The notes: generated from the sequence alone by a model not told the origin. DNA of 59,942 nucleotides from Bacteroidota bacterium (GCA_947479085.1 CANJYB010000024.1:1-59942), one strand, 5' to 3'; shown: positions 9,117 to 17,869, numbered from the stretch's first letter. Made by a program: numbers and translations.

Positions 9117-9503
9117 ATGAAAACCAAATCGCTGCTTATATTATTTATCATTTCCTTTTCCCTTTTATCTTTCAGGATAGATGTGATAGATGATGTTGCT
9201 TCAGCCATCCGCTCGGGTAACCCGAAAAACATTTCGAACTATTTTATTGAACACATCGATATGAAAATAATCGATAAGGAAGATGTGTACAGTAAACAAC
9301 AGGCCGAGATGATTTTAAAAGATTTTTTTGACAAACATTCGGTTAAATCATATACCGTTGCTCATAAAAGCGAACCTAAAAATGGTTCTCAATATGTTAT
9401 CGGAACATTGGATACTTCTAATGGGAAATTCAGAACCTACTTCTTAATAAAAACTACTGGAGACAAAACGCTGGTTCAGCAATTCAGAATTGAAAATGAG
9501 TAA
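9117..9503 (+). CDS. DUF4783 family secreted protein
   Basis: 128 aa. Signal peptide at ~1-21, then a compact NTF2-like pattern (VASAIRSGNPKNISNYF, EMILKDFFDKHSVKSY, GKFRTYFLIKTTGDKTLVQQFRIE) typical of DUF4783. In Bacteroidota this gene commonly precedes nadC, as here; its 3' end overlaps nadC by 8 bp, suggesting translational coupling. A TATTTTTG -10-like box lies at 9030-9037. Function unknown. Confidence 0.88.
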   Translation: MKTKSLLILFIISFSLLSFRIDVIDDVASAIRSGNPKNISNYFIEHIDMKIIDKEDVYSKQQAEMILKDFFDKHSVKSYTVAHKSEPKNGSQYVIGTLDTSNGKFRTYFLIKTTGDKTLVQQFRIENE

Positions 9504-10365
9504 ACAGTTATTACCCGAACGTATTTACCATTTCAATATTAATCAATTTATTTCCTCCGCATTAGCCGAAGATATGGGTGATGGTGACCATACATCCCTG
9601 GCCTGTATTCCTCATTCAGCAAAAGGTAAAGCACAATTACTGGTAAAAGAAAACGGTATCCTTGCGGGAGTTAAATTGGCTAAAGAAATTTTTAAATACG
9701 TTGATAAAACCTTAAAGGTAACCGTATTCATCAAGGATGGAAGTAGTATTAAAATTGGAGATATTGTATTAACTGTTGCAGGGAAATCTCAATCCATCCT
9801 GCTTGCAGAACGCCTTGTTTTAAACTGTATGCAGCGAATGAGCGGTATTGCCACTAAAACAAATAACCTGGTAAAACTTTGTGTAGATACCCATACAAAA
9901 GTAATAGATACCCGTAAAACAACACCCACCATCCGTGGTCTTGAAAAATGGGCTGTGGTTATTGGTGGAGGAGCCAATCACCGAATTGGCTTATATGATA
10001 TGATTATGATTAAAGATAATCATATTGACTATGCCGGAGGAATAAAACAAGCAATTGATGCTGCCAATAGTTATTTAAAAACAAAGAAGAAAAAACTTAA
10101 AATAGAAGTTGAAGCCCGCAATTTAGATGAAGTAAAACAAATACTTGCTATAGGAAATATTCATCGGATTATGTTGGATAATTTTTCTATTACTGATACA
10201 AAAAAGGCTGTGCAACTAATTAACCGAAAGTATGAAACGGAATCATCAGGTGGAATAACTGAAAAAACAATTGCTGCCTATGCAAAATGTGGGGTTGACT
10301 TTATTTCGGTTGGAGCGCTCACGCATAATATTAAAAGCCTTGATTTAAGTTTAAAAGCAATATAA
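9496..10365 (+). CDS. nadC: Nicotinate-nucleotide pyrophosphorylase (carboxylating)
   Basis: About 289 aa from the ATG at 9496; a TTG two codons earlier is possible. Converts quinolinate and PRPP to nicotinate mononucleotide in de novo NAD synthesis. Recognised by EDMGDGDHTS near the N-terminus, LLAERLVLNCMQRMSGIAT, the DTRKTTPTIRGLEKWAV segment, GGGANHRIGLYDMIMIKDNH, and the C-terminal ISVGALTH. Overlaps the DUF4783 gene and is followed 1 bp later by the YihY gene, so this is a three-gene operon. Confidence 0.97.
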   Translation: MSKQLLPERIYHFNINQFISSALAEDMGDGDHTSLACIPHSAKGKAQLLVKENGILAGVKLAKEIFKYVDKTLKVTVFIKDGSSIKIGDIVLTVAGKSQSILLAERLVLNCMQRMSGIATKTNNLVKLCVDTHTKVIDTRKTTPTIRGLEKWAVVIGGGANHRIGLYDMIMIKDNHIDYAGGIKQAIDAANSYLKTKKKKLKIEVEARNLDEVKQILAIGNIHRIMLDNFSITDTKKAVQLINRKYETESSGGITEKTIAAYAKCGVDFISVGALTHNIKSLDLSLKAI

Positions 10366-10366
10366 T

Positions 10367-11308
10367 ATGCGGCATAAACATATTAAAAGATACATACATT
10401 TCCGTCCTGTTTATAGTTTAATAAAAGCAAGTAAAAAAATTGTTTTGCCCGGATTTGAAGGATTATCCTTTTATATTGTTTCTAAATTTTTTTTTAAGGG
10501 GATTCAAAACGGAACACTAAATATAAGGGCTTCGTCATTATCGTTCAGTTTCTTCCTGGCTTTGTTTCCAGCTGTTATTTTTCTTTTTACTCTTATCCCC
10601 TATATTCCTATTGCACATTTCAAAGAAAATCTTTTTATGTTGATGCAAAACATGATGCCTAAGTCTGCTTTCGAAGCAACCAAGGATACCATAGTAGATA
10701 TTATTCAAAAAAGAAGAGGGGGCTTATTATCGATAGGTTTTTTCTCTGCGTTATATTTTTCCACCAATGGATTTAATGCAATGATAAACGCATTTAATGA
10801 AACTTATCATGAACTGGAAGCAAGGAACGTATGGCAACAGCGTTTGGTTTCTCTTTTTATGCTTATCATTTCCGTACTATTAATTACAATTACTATCTCC
10901 CTTTATATTGGAACGGAATACGGTTTAAAACATTTATCACACACTCATAGAGTATTATACTATGTATTACATTCCCTTAAATGGCTGATTTTATTCGGGC
11001 TTTGTTATTCCATCATTTCCTTTAATTACTACATGGGCCCAAAAAGAAAAAAGGGTTGGAGTTTTTTTTCTGCCGGCTCCATGTTTGCAACCATACTTAT
11101 TATACTTGCAACGATTACATTTTCTTACTATGTAAATAACTTCGGGAAGTACAACAAACTATATGGTTCTATTGGTTCTCTTATAGTGGTAATGATGATT
11201 ATTTATATCAACTCCCTGATTCTTCTTTTAGGGTTTGACTTGAATGCAAGTATTCATCATGCAAAAAAACACCATGAATCTTTAAACAGATTAAGGCCGG
11301 TTAAATAA
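10367..11308 (+). CDS. YihY/BrkB family inner-membrane protein
   Basis: 313 aa with about six hydrophobic segments. Family signatures include NIRASSLSFSFFLALFPAVIFLF, GGLLSIGFFSALYFSTNGFNAMINAFNETY and IYINSLILLLGFDLNAS. Older annotation as ribonuclease BN is not supported for this family. Starts 1 bp after nadC. Convergent with terC, 8-bp overlap. Confidence 0.93.
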   Translation: MRHKHIKRYIHFRPVYSLIKASKKIVLPGFEGLSFYIVSKFFFKGIQNGTLNIRASSLSFSFFLALFPAVIFLFTLIPYIPIAHFKENLFMLMQNMMPKSAFEATKDTIVDIIQKRRGGLLSIGFFSALYFSTNGFNAMINAFNETYHELEARNVWQQRLVSLFMLIISVLLITITISLYIGTEYGLKHLSHTHRVLYYVLHSLKWLILFGLCYSIISFNYYMGPKRKKGWSFFSAGSMFATILIILATITFSYYVNNFGKYNKLYGSIGSLIVVMMIIYINSLILLLGFDLNASIHHAKKHHESLNRLRPVK

Positions 11309-12068
11309 TATCGCGTTTATCGTTATTGGTATCTCGCTTTCGTTTTGCTGCCCTTCTTCGCATTCTTACATTCATCATTTCCACAAAGAATGAAAACGCA
11401 ATGGATATGTAAACAAATTTTTTATCTACTTCCTGATGGAAGGCCTCTAATACCAACATAACTCCAATCATTAACAAAAACGACAATGCGAGAATTTTAA
11501 TTGTTGGATTGTCGTTAATAAAGTCACTTACTTTACCTGAAAACAGAATCATAATTATCATTGCTATTATTACGGCAGCAATCATAATTAATAAATTACT
11601 TACTAATCCCACAGCAGTTAATATTGAATCGAAAGAAAAAACAATATCTATTAAAACTATCTGCAATACTATAGCGTTAAAACTTTCCTTCTTTAATTTT
11701 ATTCCTTCTTCATCATAACCTTCAACCTTGTTGTGCAATTCAATTGTTGTTTTATAAAGTAAAAAAACACCACCCCCAAATAAGATTAAATCTCTTCCGG
11801 TAACGCCAAAATCAGAAATAGTAAACAATGCATCTTTCAACCCGGCAATCCAGCTGATGCTGAAAAGTAATACTACTCGCATAATAAGAGCCAGCATCAA
11901 ACCAATAGTCCTTGCCTTTCCCTGCTGTGATTTGGGCAATTTGCCGGAAACAATAGAAATGAAAATTATGTTGTCAATTCCCAGGACAATCTCCAGCACT
12001 GATAAAGTAAGTAAACTAATTAAAGAACCGATGGAAAACAGTTCATGAAAATCCTGTGCTAAATGCAT
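11301..12068 (-). CDS. TerC family integral membrane protein
   Basis: 255 aa with about seven hydrophobic segments. The family core is present: LSVLEIVLGIDNIIFISIV with the Asp characteristic of TerC, IDIVFSFDSILTAVGL in the second half, and an ending with a basic tail (RRRAAKRKRD). TerC proteins are implicated in metal (notably manganese) export or tellurite resistance, but substrate cannot be told from sequence. Divergent from the PadR gene. Confidence 0.93.
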   Translation of the reverse strand: MHLAQDFHELFSIGSLISLLTLSVLEIVLGIDNIIFISIVSGKLPKSQQGKARTIGLMLALIMRVVLLFSISWIAGLKDALFTISDFGVTGRDLILFGGGVFLLYKTTIELHNKVEGYDEEGIKLKKESFNAIVLQIVLIDIVFSFDSILTAVGLVSNLLIMIAAVIIAMIIMILFSGKVSDFINDNPTIKILALSFLLMIGVMLVLEAFHQEVDKKFVYISIAFSFFVEMMNVRMRRRAAKRKRDTNNDKRDII

Positions 12069-12156
12069 ATTTTTATTATTTCTGCAAAAATACAGAGATT
12101 TTATCCAATTCTATGAAATTTTTTCTCGTTGTAAAACAGCGCTTTATAAATTATTT

Positions 12157-12200
12157 TAGTACTATGTGATACAAGGTACTACATTTTATATATATCTTTG
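12157..12200 (+). promoter_or_regulatory. Promoter and palindromic operator of the padR-pspC operon
   Basis: An imperfect palindrome TAGTACT-N10-AGGTACTA (about 12157-12181) is followed by TATCTTTG (12193-12200), a match to the Bacteroidota -7 box TAnnTTTG. The dyad overlaps the position expected for the -33 box, a classic layout for PadR autorepression. PadR binding is inferred. Confidence 0.7.
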
Positions 12201-12274
12201 CATCGTCAAATAGAAATAGTTGATTCGAGTAACATGTAAATTGATAAAAAATAAATTTTAAATAAATAATTACA

Positions 12275-12604
12275 ATGAATATAGAAAACACAAAAGCACA
12301 AATGAAAAAAGGTGTACTTGAGTTTTGTATTTTATCAGTGCTATCAAGCGGTGATCAATATCCTTCAGAAATAATTGAGAAGATGAAGGAAGCAAAACTT
12401 ATAGTAGTGGAAGGAACACTTTACCCTTTACTGATGCGATTAAAAAATGATGGATTGCTAAGTTACAGATGGGAAGAATCTTTATCAGGACCTCCCCGGA
12501 AATATTATAAGTTAACACCGGTAGGTAAACAATATCTGAAAGAATTAAAAACTACCTGGACAGAATTAGTAAATGCAGTAAATAAAACAATAGAAAAGAG
12601 ATAA
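12275..12604 (+). CDS. PadR family transcriptional regulator
   Basis: 109 aa winged-helix protein. Key segments: KKGVLEFCILSVLSSGDQYPSEIIEKMKE (first helices), VEGTLYPLLMRLKNDGLLSYRWEES (recognition helix and wing), GPPRKYYKLTPVGKQYL (wing end). PadR proteins are dimeric repressors released by ligand or stress signals. First gene of an operon with the PspC protein (48-bp gap). A palindrome 75-118 bp upstream is the likely operator. Confidence 0.95.
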   Translation: MNIENTKAQMKKGVLEFCILSVLSSGDQYPSEIIEKMKEAKLIVVEGTLYPLLMRLKNDGLLSYRWEESLSGPPRKYYKLTPVGKQYLKELKTTWTELVNAVNKTIEKR

Positions 12605-12652
12605 TTTCATAAACAAACGAAATAAATAAAATTAAAACCAAAAACTAACAAC

Positions 12653-14365
12653 ATGAACCGTACAATAACAATGAACTTAAGTGGCATTATTTTTCATATA
12701 GAAGAAGATGCGTATGACATACTCAATAAATATTTGAGTACTATTAAAGGATACTTTAAAGATTCCGAAGGTCGTGATGAAATAATGAATGACATTGAAG
12801 CGCGAATAGCCGAAATGTTACAGGAAAAAGTAAGTAAAGCCAAACAAGCTGTTTTACTTAGTGATGTGGAAGCTGTAATATCAGTAATGGGCAAACCAGA
12901 AGATTTTGCTGGAGATACACAGGATTCGGAAAAGAAAAACACAAGTGATTCTTCTTCGGAAGAGAATAAGTTTTCTTATCCGAATAACAAAAGAAGAAGA
13001 GTGTTCAGGGATGAAGACAATAAAATCCTTGGAGGAGTATGTGCTGGAGTGGCTAACTATTTTGATTTTGACCCCATCTGGATAAGGGGTGCATTTGCAA
13101 TCAGTTTTTTTGCTTTTGGTTCCGGATTTCTACTTTACATTATACTATGGATTATAATTCCTAAAGCAAAAACCACCGCAGAAAAACTGGAAATGCATGG
13201 GGAAAAAGTGGATGTTAACAATATAGGGAAAGCTGTAAACGATGAGTTTGAAGATTTCAAAAAAAGAATGAATGAATTTGGTGATAAAGCTAAATCTCCG
13301 GAAACAAAAGAACGAATAAGAACGACAGCACAGAAAGCTACCGATTTTATTGGTGATGTATTTCACAACATGATTCATGTTTTTGGAAAAATAATTGCCT
13401 TCCTACTGGTGTTTCTTGGCATCGCCTTAATGGTAGGTTTATTAGCTACCATTTTTGGAAGAGGAACAATTTCTGTATTTAATTCACCAACCAGCAATAT
13501 TCATTTCTCTATTTATGAATTCAGTTCTGCTGTATTGCCGAACGGAATGCCCATTGCTTTAATAATTATCGCGCTTATTCTTTTCTTTGGTGTGCCATTG
13601 TTATCACTTATTTATGCCGGTATCCGGCACTTGTTTGGTATTAAACATAAAAACAGGATAGTAAAATATACTGCAAATACGCTTTGGTTAGTTGGTTTAG
13701 GACTGGTTCTATATATTGGTTTCGAAATTGGAAATGATTTTTCGGAAGAAACATCTGTTAAACAAAAAATTGAAATAACCCAACCCACCGGAAGTGTTTT
13801 ACACCTTGATTTGAAACCTATGCCGGATGATGATATTGATCTTACTTATAATTACCGTCACCATAAAAAAGTAAAGTTAGGAGACTGGACCATGATGTCG
13901 AAAGATGAAAACAAATTCAGTATTGGATACCCTATTATGGATATTGTAAAAAGTGAAACAGATAGTTTTCAATTAGTAGTTGTAAAATCTGCCAATGGAT
14001 ATGACAAAAAAGAAGCTGCCTGGAGAGCAAAGAATATTGAATATTTCATTACGCAAAAAGATTCTTCCATTCTTTTTAATAGCTTTTTTGATATTAATAC
14101 CGTGGATAAACTTCGTGCACAGGATGTAAAAATAATTCTTAAAGTGCCGGTAAATAAAGTAATTTACCTTAGCAAGCGGATGGAAAGAATTATTTTTGAC
14201 ATTCATAATATAAACGATGCAATAGATAATGACATGGTAAACCGCAGATGGATAATGACCAATAGCGATTTGGAATGTATTGATTGTAATGGTTTAGAAA
14301 CTGTAAATAAAAACAAAAGCGATAATACACCGACTCCTGCTTCTACAGAAGAAACAAAAAAATAA
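12653..14365 (+). CDS. PspC domain membrane protein
   Basis: 570 aa. Residues 1-90 form a cytosolic helical region (MNDIEARIAEMLQEK, a permease-like Ig/HAAS-type helical domain). The PspC domain spans ~113-172 (FRDEDNKILGGVCAGVANYFDFDPIWIRGAF then a hydrophobic helix). Further membrane segments lie near 238-262, 298-322 and 340-358, and a large beta-rich extracytoplasmic C-terminal domain follows. Co-transcribed with padR, a frequent Bacteroidota pairing. Role inferred: envelope-stress sensing or response. Confidence 0.92.
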   Translation: MNRTITMNLSGIIFHIEEDAYDILNKYLSTIKGYFKDSEGRDEIMNDIEARIAEMLQEKVSKAKQAVLLSDVEAVISVMGKPEDFAGDTQDSEKKNTSDSSSEENKFSYPNNKRRRVFRDEDNKILGGVCAGVANYFDFDPIWIRGAFAISFFAFGSGFLLYIILWIIIPKAKTTAEKLEMHGEKVDVNNIGKAVNDEFEDFKKRMNEFGDKAKSPETKERIRTTAQKATDFIGDVFHNMIHVFGKIIAFLLVFLGIALMVGLLATIFGRGTISVFNSPTSNIHFSIYEFSSAVLPNGMPIALIIIALILFFGVPLLSLIYAGIRHLFGIKHKNRIVKYTANTLWLVGLGLVLYIGFEIGNDFSEETSVKQKIEITQPTGSVLHLDLKPMPDDDIDLTYNYRHHKKVKLGDWTMMSKDENKFSIGYPIMDIVKSETDSFQLVVVKSANGYDKKEAAWRAKNIEYFITQKDSSILFNSFFDINTVDKLRAQDVKIILKVPVNKVIYLSKRMERIIFDIHNINDAIDNDMVNRRWIMTNSDLECIDCNGLETVNKNKSDNTPTPASTEETKK

Positions 14366-14434
14366 TTTAACAATGTTGTAACTTTTAATAAATATCAATC
14401 GTCATACATACAAACAAATAAAACAACAAACCAA

Positions 14435-14755
14435 ATGAAAAAATTAATTCTAATTATGGCTATAGTACTGACAGGCTCAGTAATAGTTAACGCAGGCAAC
14501 GGAACAAAAATCAATAATGTTCTTTCAAAACATCTCCAGGTTCCTAACTATTTAAAAGGGGAAAAACTGAACGAAAAGGTTAATGTTCAATTTAAAATTA
14601 ACGCAGAAGGTAAAGCGACTGTAATGAACATAAAAACTGAAAACCCGGGACTAAAGAATTACATACAAGAGCAATTACCAAAAATTGCTTTTGATAATGT
14701 GAACGATAAACCAGAGGAAGTTTATTTTGTTGACATAAATTTTAAAGTACTGTAA
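14435..14755 (+). CDS. Small secreted protein, TonB-C-terminal-like fold candidate
   Basis: 106 aa. Signal peptide at 1-20 (ending VNAG). The remainder (LKGEKLNEKVNVQFKINAEGKATVMNIKTENPGLKNYIQEQLPKI then EVYFVDINFKVL) has the beta-alpha-beta pattern of the TonB C-terminal domain without a membrane anchor or proline-rich linker. Third gene after padR and pspC (69-bp gap), possibly the same transcript. Function unknown. Confidence 0.82.
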   Translation: MKKLILIMAIVLTGSVIVNAGNGTKINNVLSKHLQVPNYLKGEKLNEKVNVQFKINAEGKATVMNIKTENPGLKNYIQEQLPKIAFDNVNDKPEEVYFVDINFKVL

Positions 14756-14844
14756 CTTTCTGTTAATGTCAATCGTCTTACCTTTGATTGACAGTAAAAA
14801 AAATCTTTCCGAGGGGTAAATAAAATTCGTGCAAAGAAAATTAA

Positions 14845-14962
14845 GGGGAACAAGTTTGTAGCATTTCTTGTTCCCCGCCCCTTTCCTACATTAAAAAAAT
14901 AACCTTTACGAATTTACAAATTCAGCTTTATTAAAAGCAATTTGTAAATTCGTTTTTTTTAT
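14845..14962 (+). terminator. Two hairpins, the second with a T run
   Basis: GGGGAACAAG / CTTGTTCCCC around 14845-14877, then ACGAATTTACAAATT / AATTTGTAAATTCGT (about 14908-14953) followed by eight Ts. The second is a convincing intrinsic terminator closing the padR-pspC operon; the first may be a structured 3' end. Confidence 0.75.
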
Positions 14963-15006
14963 GCGTTATTTGTATTCTGATTTTAACTAAAACAATCTTA
15001 CATTTT

Positions 15007-15717
15007 ATGAAATACTTATTTTTATTTTCAGTTCTTCTTTTTCTTAGCAATTCAAACTTTGCACAGGACACCATTGTTAAACTCGATGGAAGTAAAATAG
15101 CCGCTAAGGTTATTGAAATCAATTCTTCGGATGTGAAGTATAAAAAATTCTCAATGCCGGACGGACCGACTTATGTGGAAAGTAAAAACAAAATTAGATT
15201 AATAAGATATTCGAATGGTAACCGGGATATTTTTGTTTCTGACGAAAAACAGGAAGAAAAAGCACCTGAGGTAGTGGTAAAGGATGATACCTACTATACT
15301 CCTCCGCCTGCACCCGTTTCTCTCAAGATAGAAGGGTATGACAGGCATTATAGTTAAAAGGAAAGTTCGATAGTGGAAGATGAAATGTATGGAATTCTTC
15401 TGCAAACAAAAGATAAAAAAATAATGCCTTTAGTAAAAAAAGCAAAGCATGCTAAAAAATTACAAAACATTGCTTATGGAACTTTTTTATTTGGAGCCGG
15501 TGCAACTATTTCAGTTCCTTTGTTTATTGTTTATGCCTATAATTACAATAATAATATAGGAACACAATTTACGCAATCGGAAAGAAACAAATATGGTATT
15601 TTGTCTATTGTAAGTATGGCTGGCACAATTGCATGCCCTATTACTGCTGGATATTTTTCAAATAAAAGAAAAGGGTATAACGAACAGGCTGTTCAACTTT
15701 ATAACCAGAAATATTAA
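15007..15717 (+). pseudogene. Envelope protein gene interrupted by an in-frame TAA
   Basis: Two consecutive open stretches (15007-15354 and 15358-15717) lie in the same frame, separated only by TAA at 15355-15357. Part one has a signal peptide (ending NFAQ) and the pattern QDTIVKLDGSKIAAKVIEINSSDVKYKKF...PTYVESKNKIRLIRYSNG. Part two begins KESSIVEDEMYGILL and has two hydrophobic segments (~FLFGAGATISVPLFIVY and SMAGTIACPITAGYF). Joined, they give a protein of about 236 residues of a kind common in Bacteroidota, so a nonsense mutation is the simplest reading. Re-initiation at the ATG at 15382 or a recent stop are alternatives. The small gene at 18100 is a relative of the first part. Confidence 0.7.
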
Positions 15718-16078
15718 TTTGTATTTTATTATTTTTTATTCTATTTTTGAAATCGCAAATAATAACAACAACTATTTTTTTTCAAAAAACTACATTTATA
15801 AACTATTCCTAATACCTCATTTTGCATGAAGAAACTACTACCCACTATTTTTAATTTGAATGCCCCATTAACTCTAAAACCAATTTCGTTTGATTTAAAC
15901 TTTACTATCTAAATTATCCGGGATTAGATTTGATGAAAAAAAACTCATTGGTTTAATATAATCCATCCCGGCTTCTGCCATAGCTCAGGAGTGTTTGCCT
16001 GCTATAATTACTAATTGCTAAAGGTGTTTACCCTTTGGGCCTGGCGGAGTTTTTTGTTTACTTAAACAGAAATCTTAA
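15718..16078. other. AT-rich intergenic region, no recognised feature
   Basis: 361 bp. A short G/C-richer stretch near 15970-16055 includes AAAGG-TGTTTA-CCCTTT, a small hairpin. No tRNA, riboswitch or coding signature was recognised. Confidence 0.5.
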
Positions 16079-16630
16079 ATGGAAAAGTGGGAAATTGTTT
16101 TTACAATTGAGTTTATTCATAATGGAAATTCGCCTGAAAACGAGAGCGATTTCGAACGTGCTGCTAACCCAAATGCAGCTGAATTAACTTTTCGTTTTCC
16201 TATAGATGCTGACACTGCAAATAAAATTAAAACCGGAGAAATAAAACTTGTACCAAATGCAAAAATTGTAACAACAGCTGAAACTATTGAAAAAGAAGAG
16301 CCGAAAAAGAAAAAGATTATTTTAGAAAATTCGCAAAAAAGAAAAGAAACAGAAGCACAGGAGATTATATACGTAAAGTCGGATAATATTTATTCGGACG
16401 TTTATACAACTGATAATGATTTTATCACTCTGTCAAAAAATCTGAAAGAAACAGAAAAGTATTTTGATTCCGCCCTGTTTTTAAGGGTTCACAGAAGTTA
16501 TCTAATTAATAAATGTCGGATAAAAAGCCACAGCAAAACCCCTGGAAAGTATGTTATATTGGATAACGACATAAAAATAAATATAGGCAAAACGCGTAAG
16601 GAAGCATTTTTTAAAGAGATGAAATTCTAA
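16079..16630 (+). CDS. LytTR-type DNA-binding regulator without receiver domain
   Basis: 183 aa. The C-terminal half (~93-183) is a LytTR domain: IIYVKSDNIYSDVYTTDNDFITLSKNLKETEKYF, then LFLRVHRSYLINKCRI and KINIGKTRKEAFFKEM. The N-terminal ~85 residues are not a response-regulator receiver; they read as a small beta-rich part (WEIVFTIEFIHNG, AELTFRFPIDADTANKIKTGEIKLV) plus a Lys-rich linker. So it is either constitutive or senses something other than phosphorylation. LytTR domains bind pairs of short direct repeats about 21 bp apart, and phased array 2 begins 155 bp downstream. Confidence 0.88.
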   Translation: MEKWEIVFTIEFIHNGNSPENESDFERAANPNAAELTFRFPIDADTANKIKTGEIKLVPNAKIVTTAETIEKEEPKKKKIILENSQKRKETEAQEIIYVKSDNIYSDVYTTDNDFITLSKNLKETEKYFDSALFLRVHRSYLINKCRIKSHSKTPGKYVILDNDIKINIGKTRKEAFFKEMKF

Positions 16631-16640
16631 AAAATGTGTC

Positions 16641-16680
16641 GTTCACAAGTTTTGGTGTCCGTTCACAAGTTTTGGTGTCC
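16641..16680. repeat. Perfect tandem duplication of a 20-bp unit
   Basis: GTTCACAAGTTTTGGTGTCC occurs twice head to tail, preceded by a partial unit (TGTGTC). It starts 11 bp after the LytTR stop codon. Perfect conservation contrasts with the degenerate array that follows. Confidence 0.9.
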
Positions 16681-16785
16681 TTTTGCTATTTTATATAATT
16701 ATGTTTACACCATAATTTCGGAATCGTTCTTAAAAATACAGACAGACAGAGGGTTTGGGAGGAGGAAGAAAAAGGTTAAAGTCAG

Positions 16786-17037
16786 AGTATGCACCTTTTT
16801 CTTCAAAGTGTGAACCTTTTTCGTGAAAGTATGCAAACTATTGATAAAAGTTTGCACTCTTTCGTTCAAAGTATGCAACCAATTGAAAATAGTTTGCACA
16901 CTTTCGGGCAAAGTATGCAAACTATTGATAAAAGTATGCAAACAATTCGTCAAAGTATGCACACTTTCGTTCAAAAGGTGCAATGTTTGGTAAAAAAGGT
17001 GCACACTCTGAAAAATAAAGTTCAGTACCTGGTAAAA
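16786..17037. repeat. Phased array 2: twelve 21-bp units
   Basis: Twelve contiguous 21-bp units with starts at 16786 + 21n and no indels. Core consensus AGTATGCAAACTATTGATAA. Two unit types roughly alternate: one with CAAACTATTGAT (16828, 16912; similar at 16870, 16933), one with CACACTTTCGTTC (16849, 16891, 16954). Units 10-12 drift to AAGGTGCA. The array could encode heptads (S-M-Q-T-I-D-K) on the plus strand and is also open on the minus strand, but the related array 3 is not open, so DNA- or RNA-level function is favoured. Ends 157 bp before the gene at 17195. Confidence 0.9.
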
Positions 17038-17194
17038 TTGAAACATACTATATAGTAATGGATGTTTCCCTGAAATGAAAAGCTGAACTGTTTATATAAA
17101 TGACTTTACCTTTTGAATGAAGTTATTTACCAATTAGTTTACTAAGAATACCAATAAATTAAAAAAAATAATAATTAATTAAAAACAAAAACAA

Positions 17195-17869
17195 ATGAAA
17201 ACCATTGTCAATTGCCTTCGCGAATTCGCAGGCTTAAAAGAAGCAGAACAACCCATCTATATGTATAGAATGGGTGCAGCATTAACTACTAATACACTCA
17301 TCTTTCCGGATATTCCTTATGCGGGAAGTGTGATTACTACTCATGCAGGCACATTAGGAGGCTTGCTTGCTCTCAAAGACAGCAGTGATACAGCAATGTC
17401 AAGTTATCTTACAGAATTGGCCACATGTGTACAAATGGTTGAAAAAAACTATGACGATATTGACCTGGTTGCACAAGGCGATGCAGAAATAGTAGCTAAA
17501 GCAGGTGTAAGAGGAACAAGTGTAAACACCACAAGAACAGGAAGTCCATCTGTTCCTGAAAATTTAAAGTACGCATTTGCTGACAATGCAGGGGAAATGT
17601 TGATAAGCTATGATGCCGACAAATTGGCTTACGGAGCAGTAATAGTAACTTATACAGACGAAGCGATAACAGTTGTAAAAAGCGGGAATACACAATTAAA
17701 AATAACTACTCCGGAGGGTAAAATTATTTTTGTTGATATTTCAACAACTATAAAAACAACAATTCAAAACTTGTTAAAAAAATCAGAAATAATGTCGGTT
17801 GTAGCTTTGTTTAATCCTAACGGTATATCGCCTGTGGCGAGTCCTAGTTCGGTAGTGGTGCCTAAATAA
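17195..17869 (+). CDS. Unknown cytoplasmic protein behind phased array 2
   Basis: 224 aa, no signal peptide. Residues ~35-120 look helical (MSSYLTELATCVQMVEKNYDDIDLVAQGDAEIVAKAGV), with the rest beta-rich and FnIII-like (NLKYAFADNAGEMLISYDADKLAYGAVIVTYTD; GNTQLKITTPEGKIIFVDIS). The layout, including an Ala-Gly turn at the helical/beta junction (AKAGV here, QAAGLEV in the protein at 50998), resembles the gene at 50998. Family not recognised. A hairpin terminator follows at 17895. The leader has TACCTTTTG, close to the -7 box. Confidence 0.85.
   Translation: MKTIVNCLREFAGLKEAEQPIYMYRMGAALTTNTLIFPDIPYAGSVITTHAGTLGGLLALKDSSDTAMSSYLTELATCVQMVEKNYDDIDLVAQGDAEIVAKAGVRGTSVNTTRTGSPSVPENLKYAFADNAGEMLISYDADKLAYGAVIVTYTDEAITVVKSGNTQLKITTPEGKIIFVDISTTIKTTIQNLLKKSEIMSVVALFNPNGISPVASPSSVVVPK

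Noticed and set aside
16786-17037. CRISPR array
   Set aside because: Units are contiguous 21-bp degenerate repeats with no distinct repeat/spacer alternation, and there are no cas genes in the window.
16789-17055. Open frame of 88 codons (heptads such as SMQTIDK) across array 2, and an opposing 113-codon frame at 16705-17046
   Set aside because: Both strands are open simply because the unit is 21 bp (7 codons) without stops. The related array at 50538 is not open in any frame and the flanks lack a credible ribosome binding site. Kept as an alternative, not annotated as a gene.
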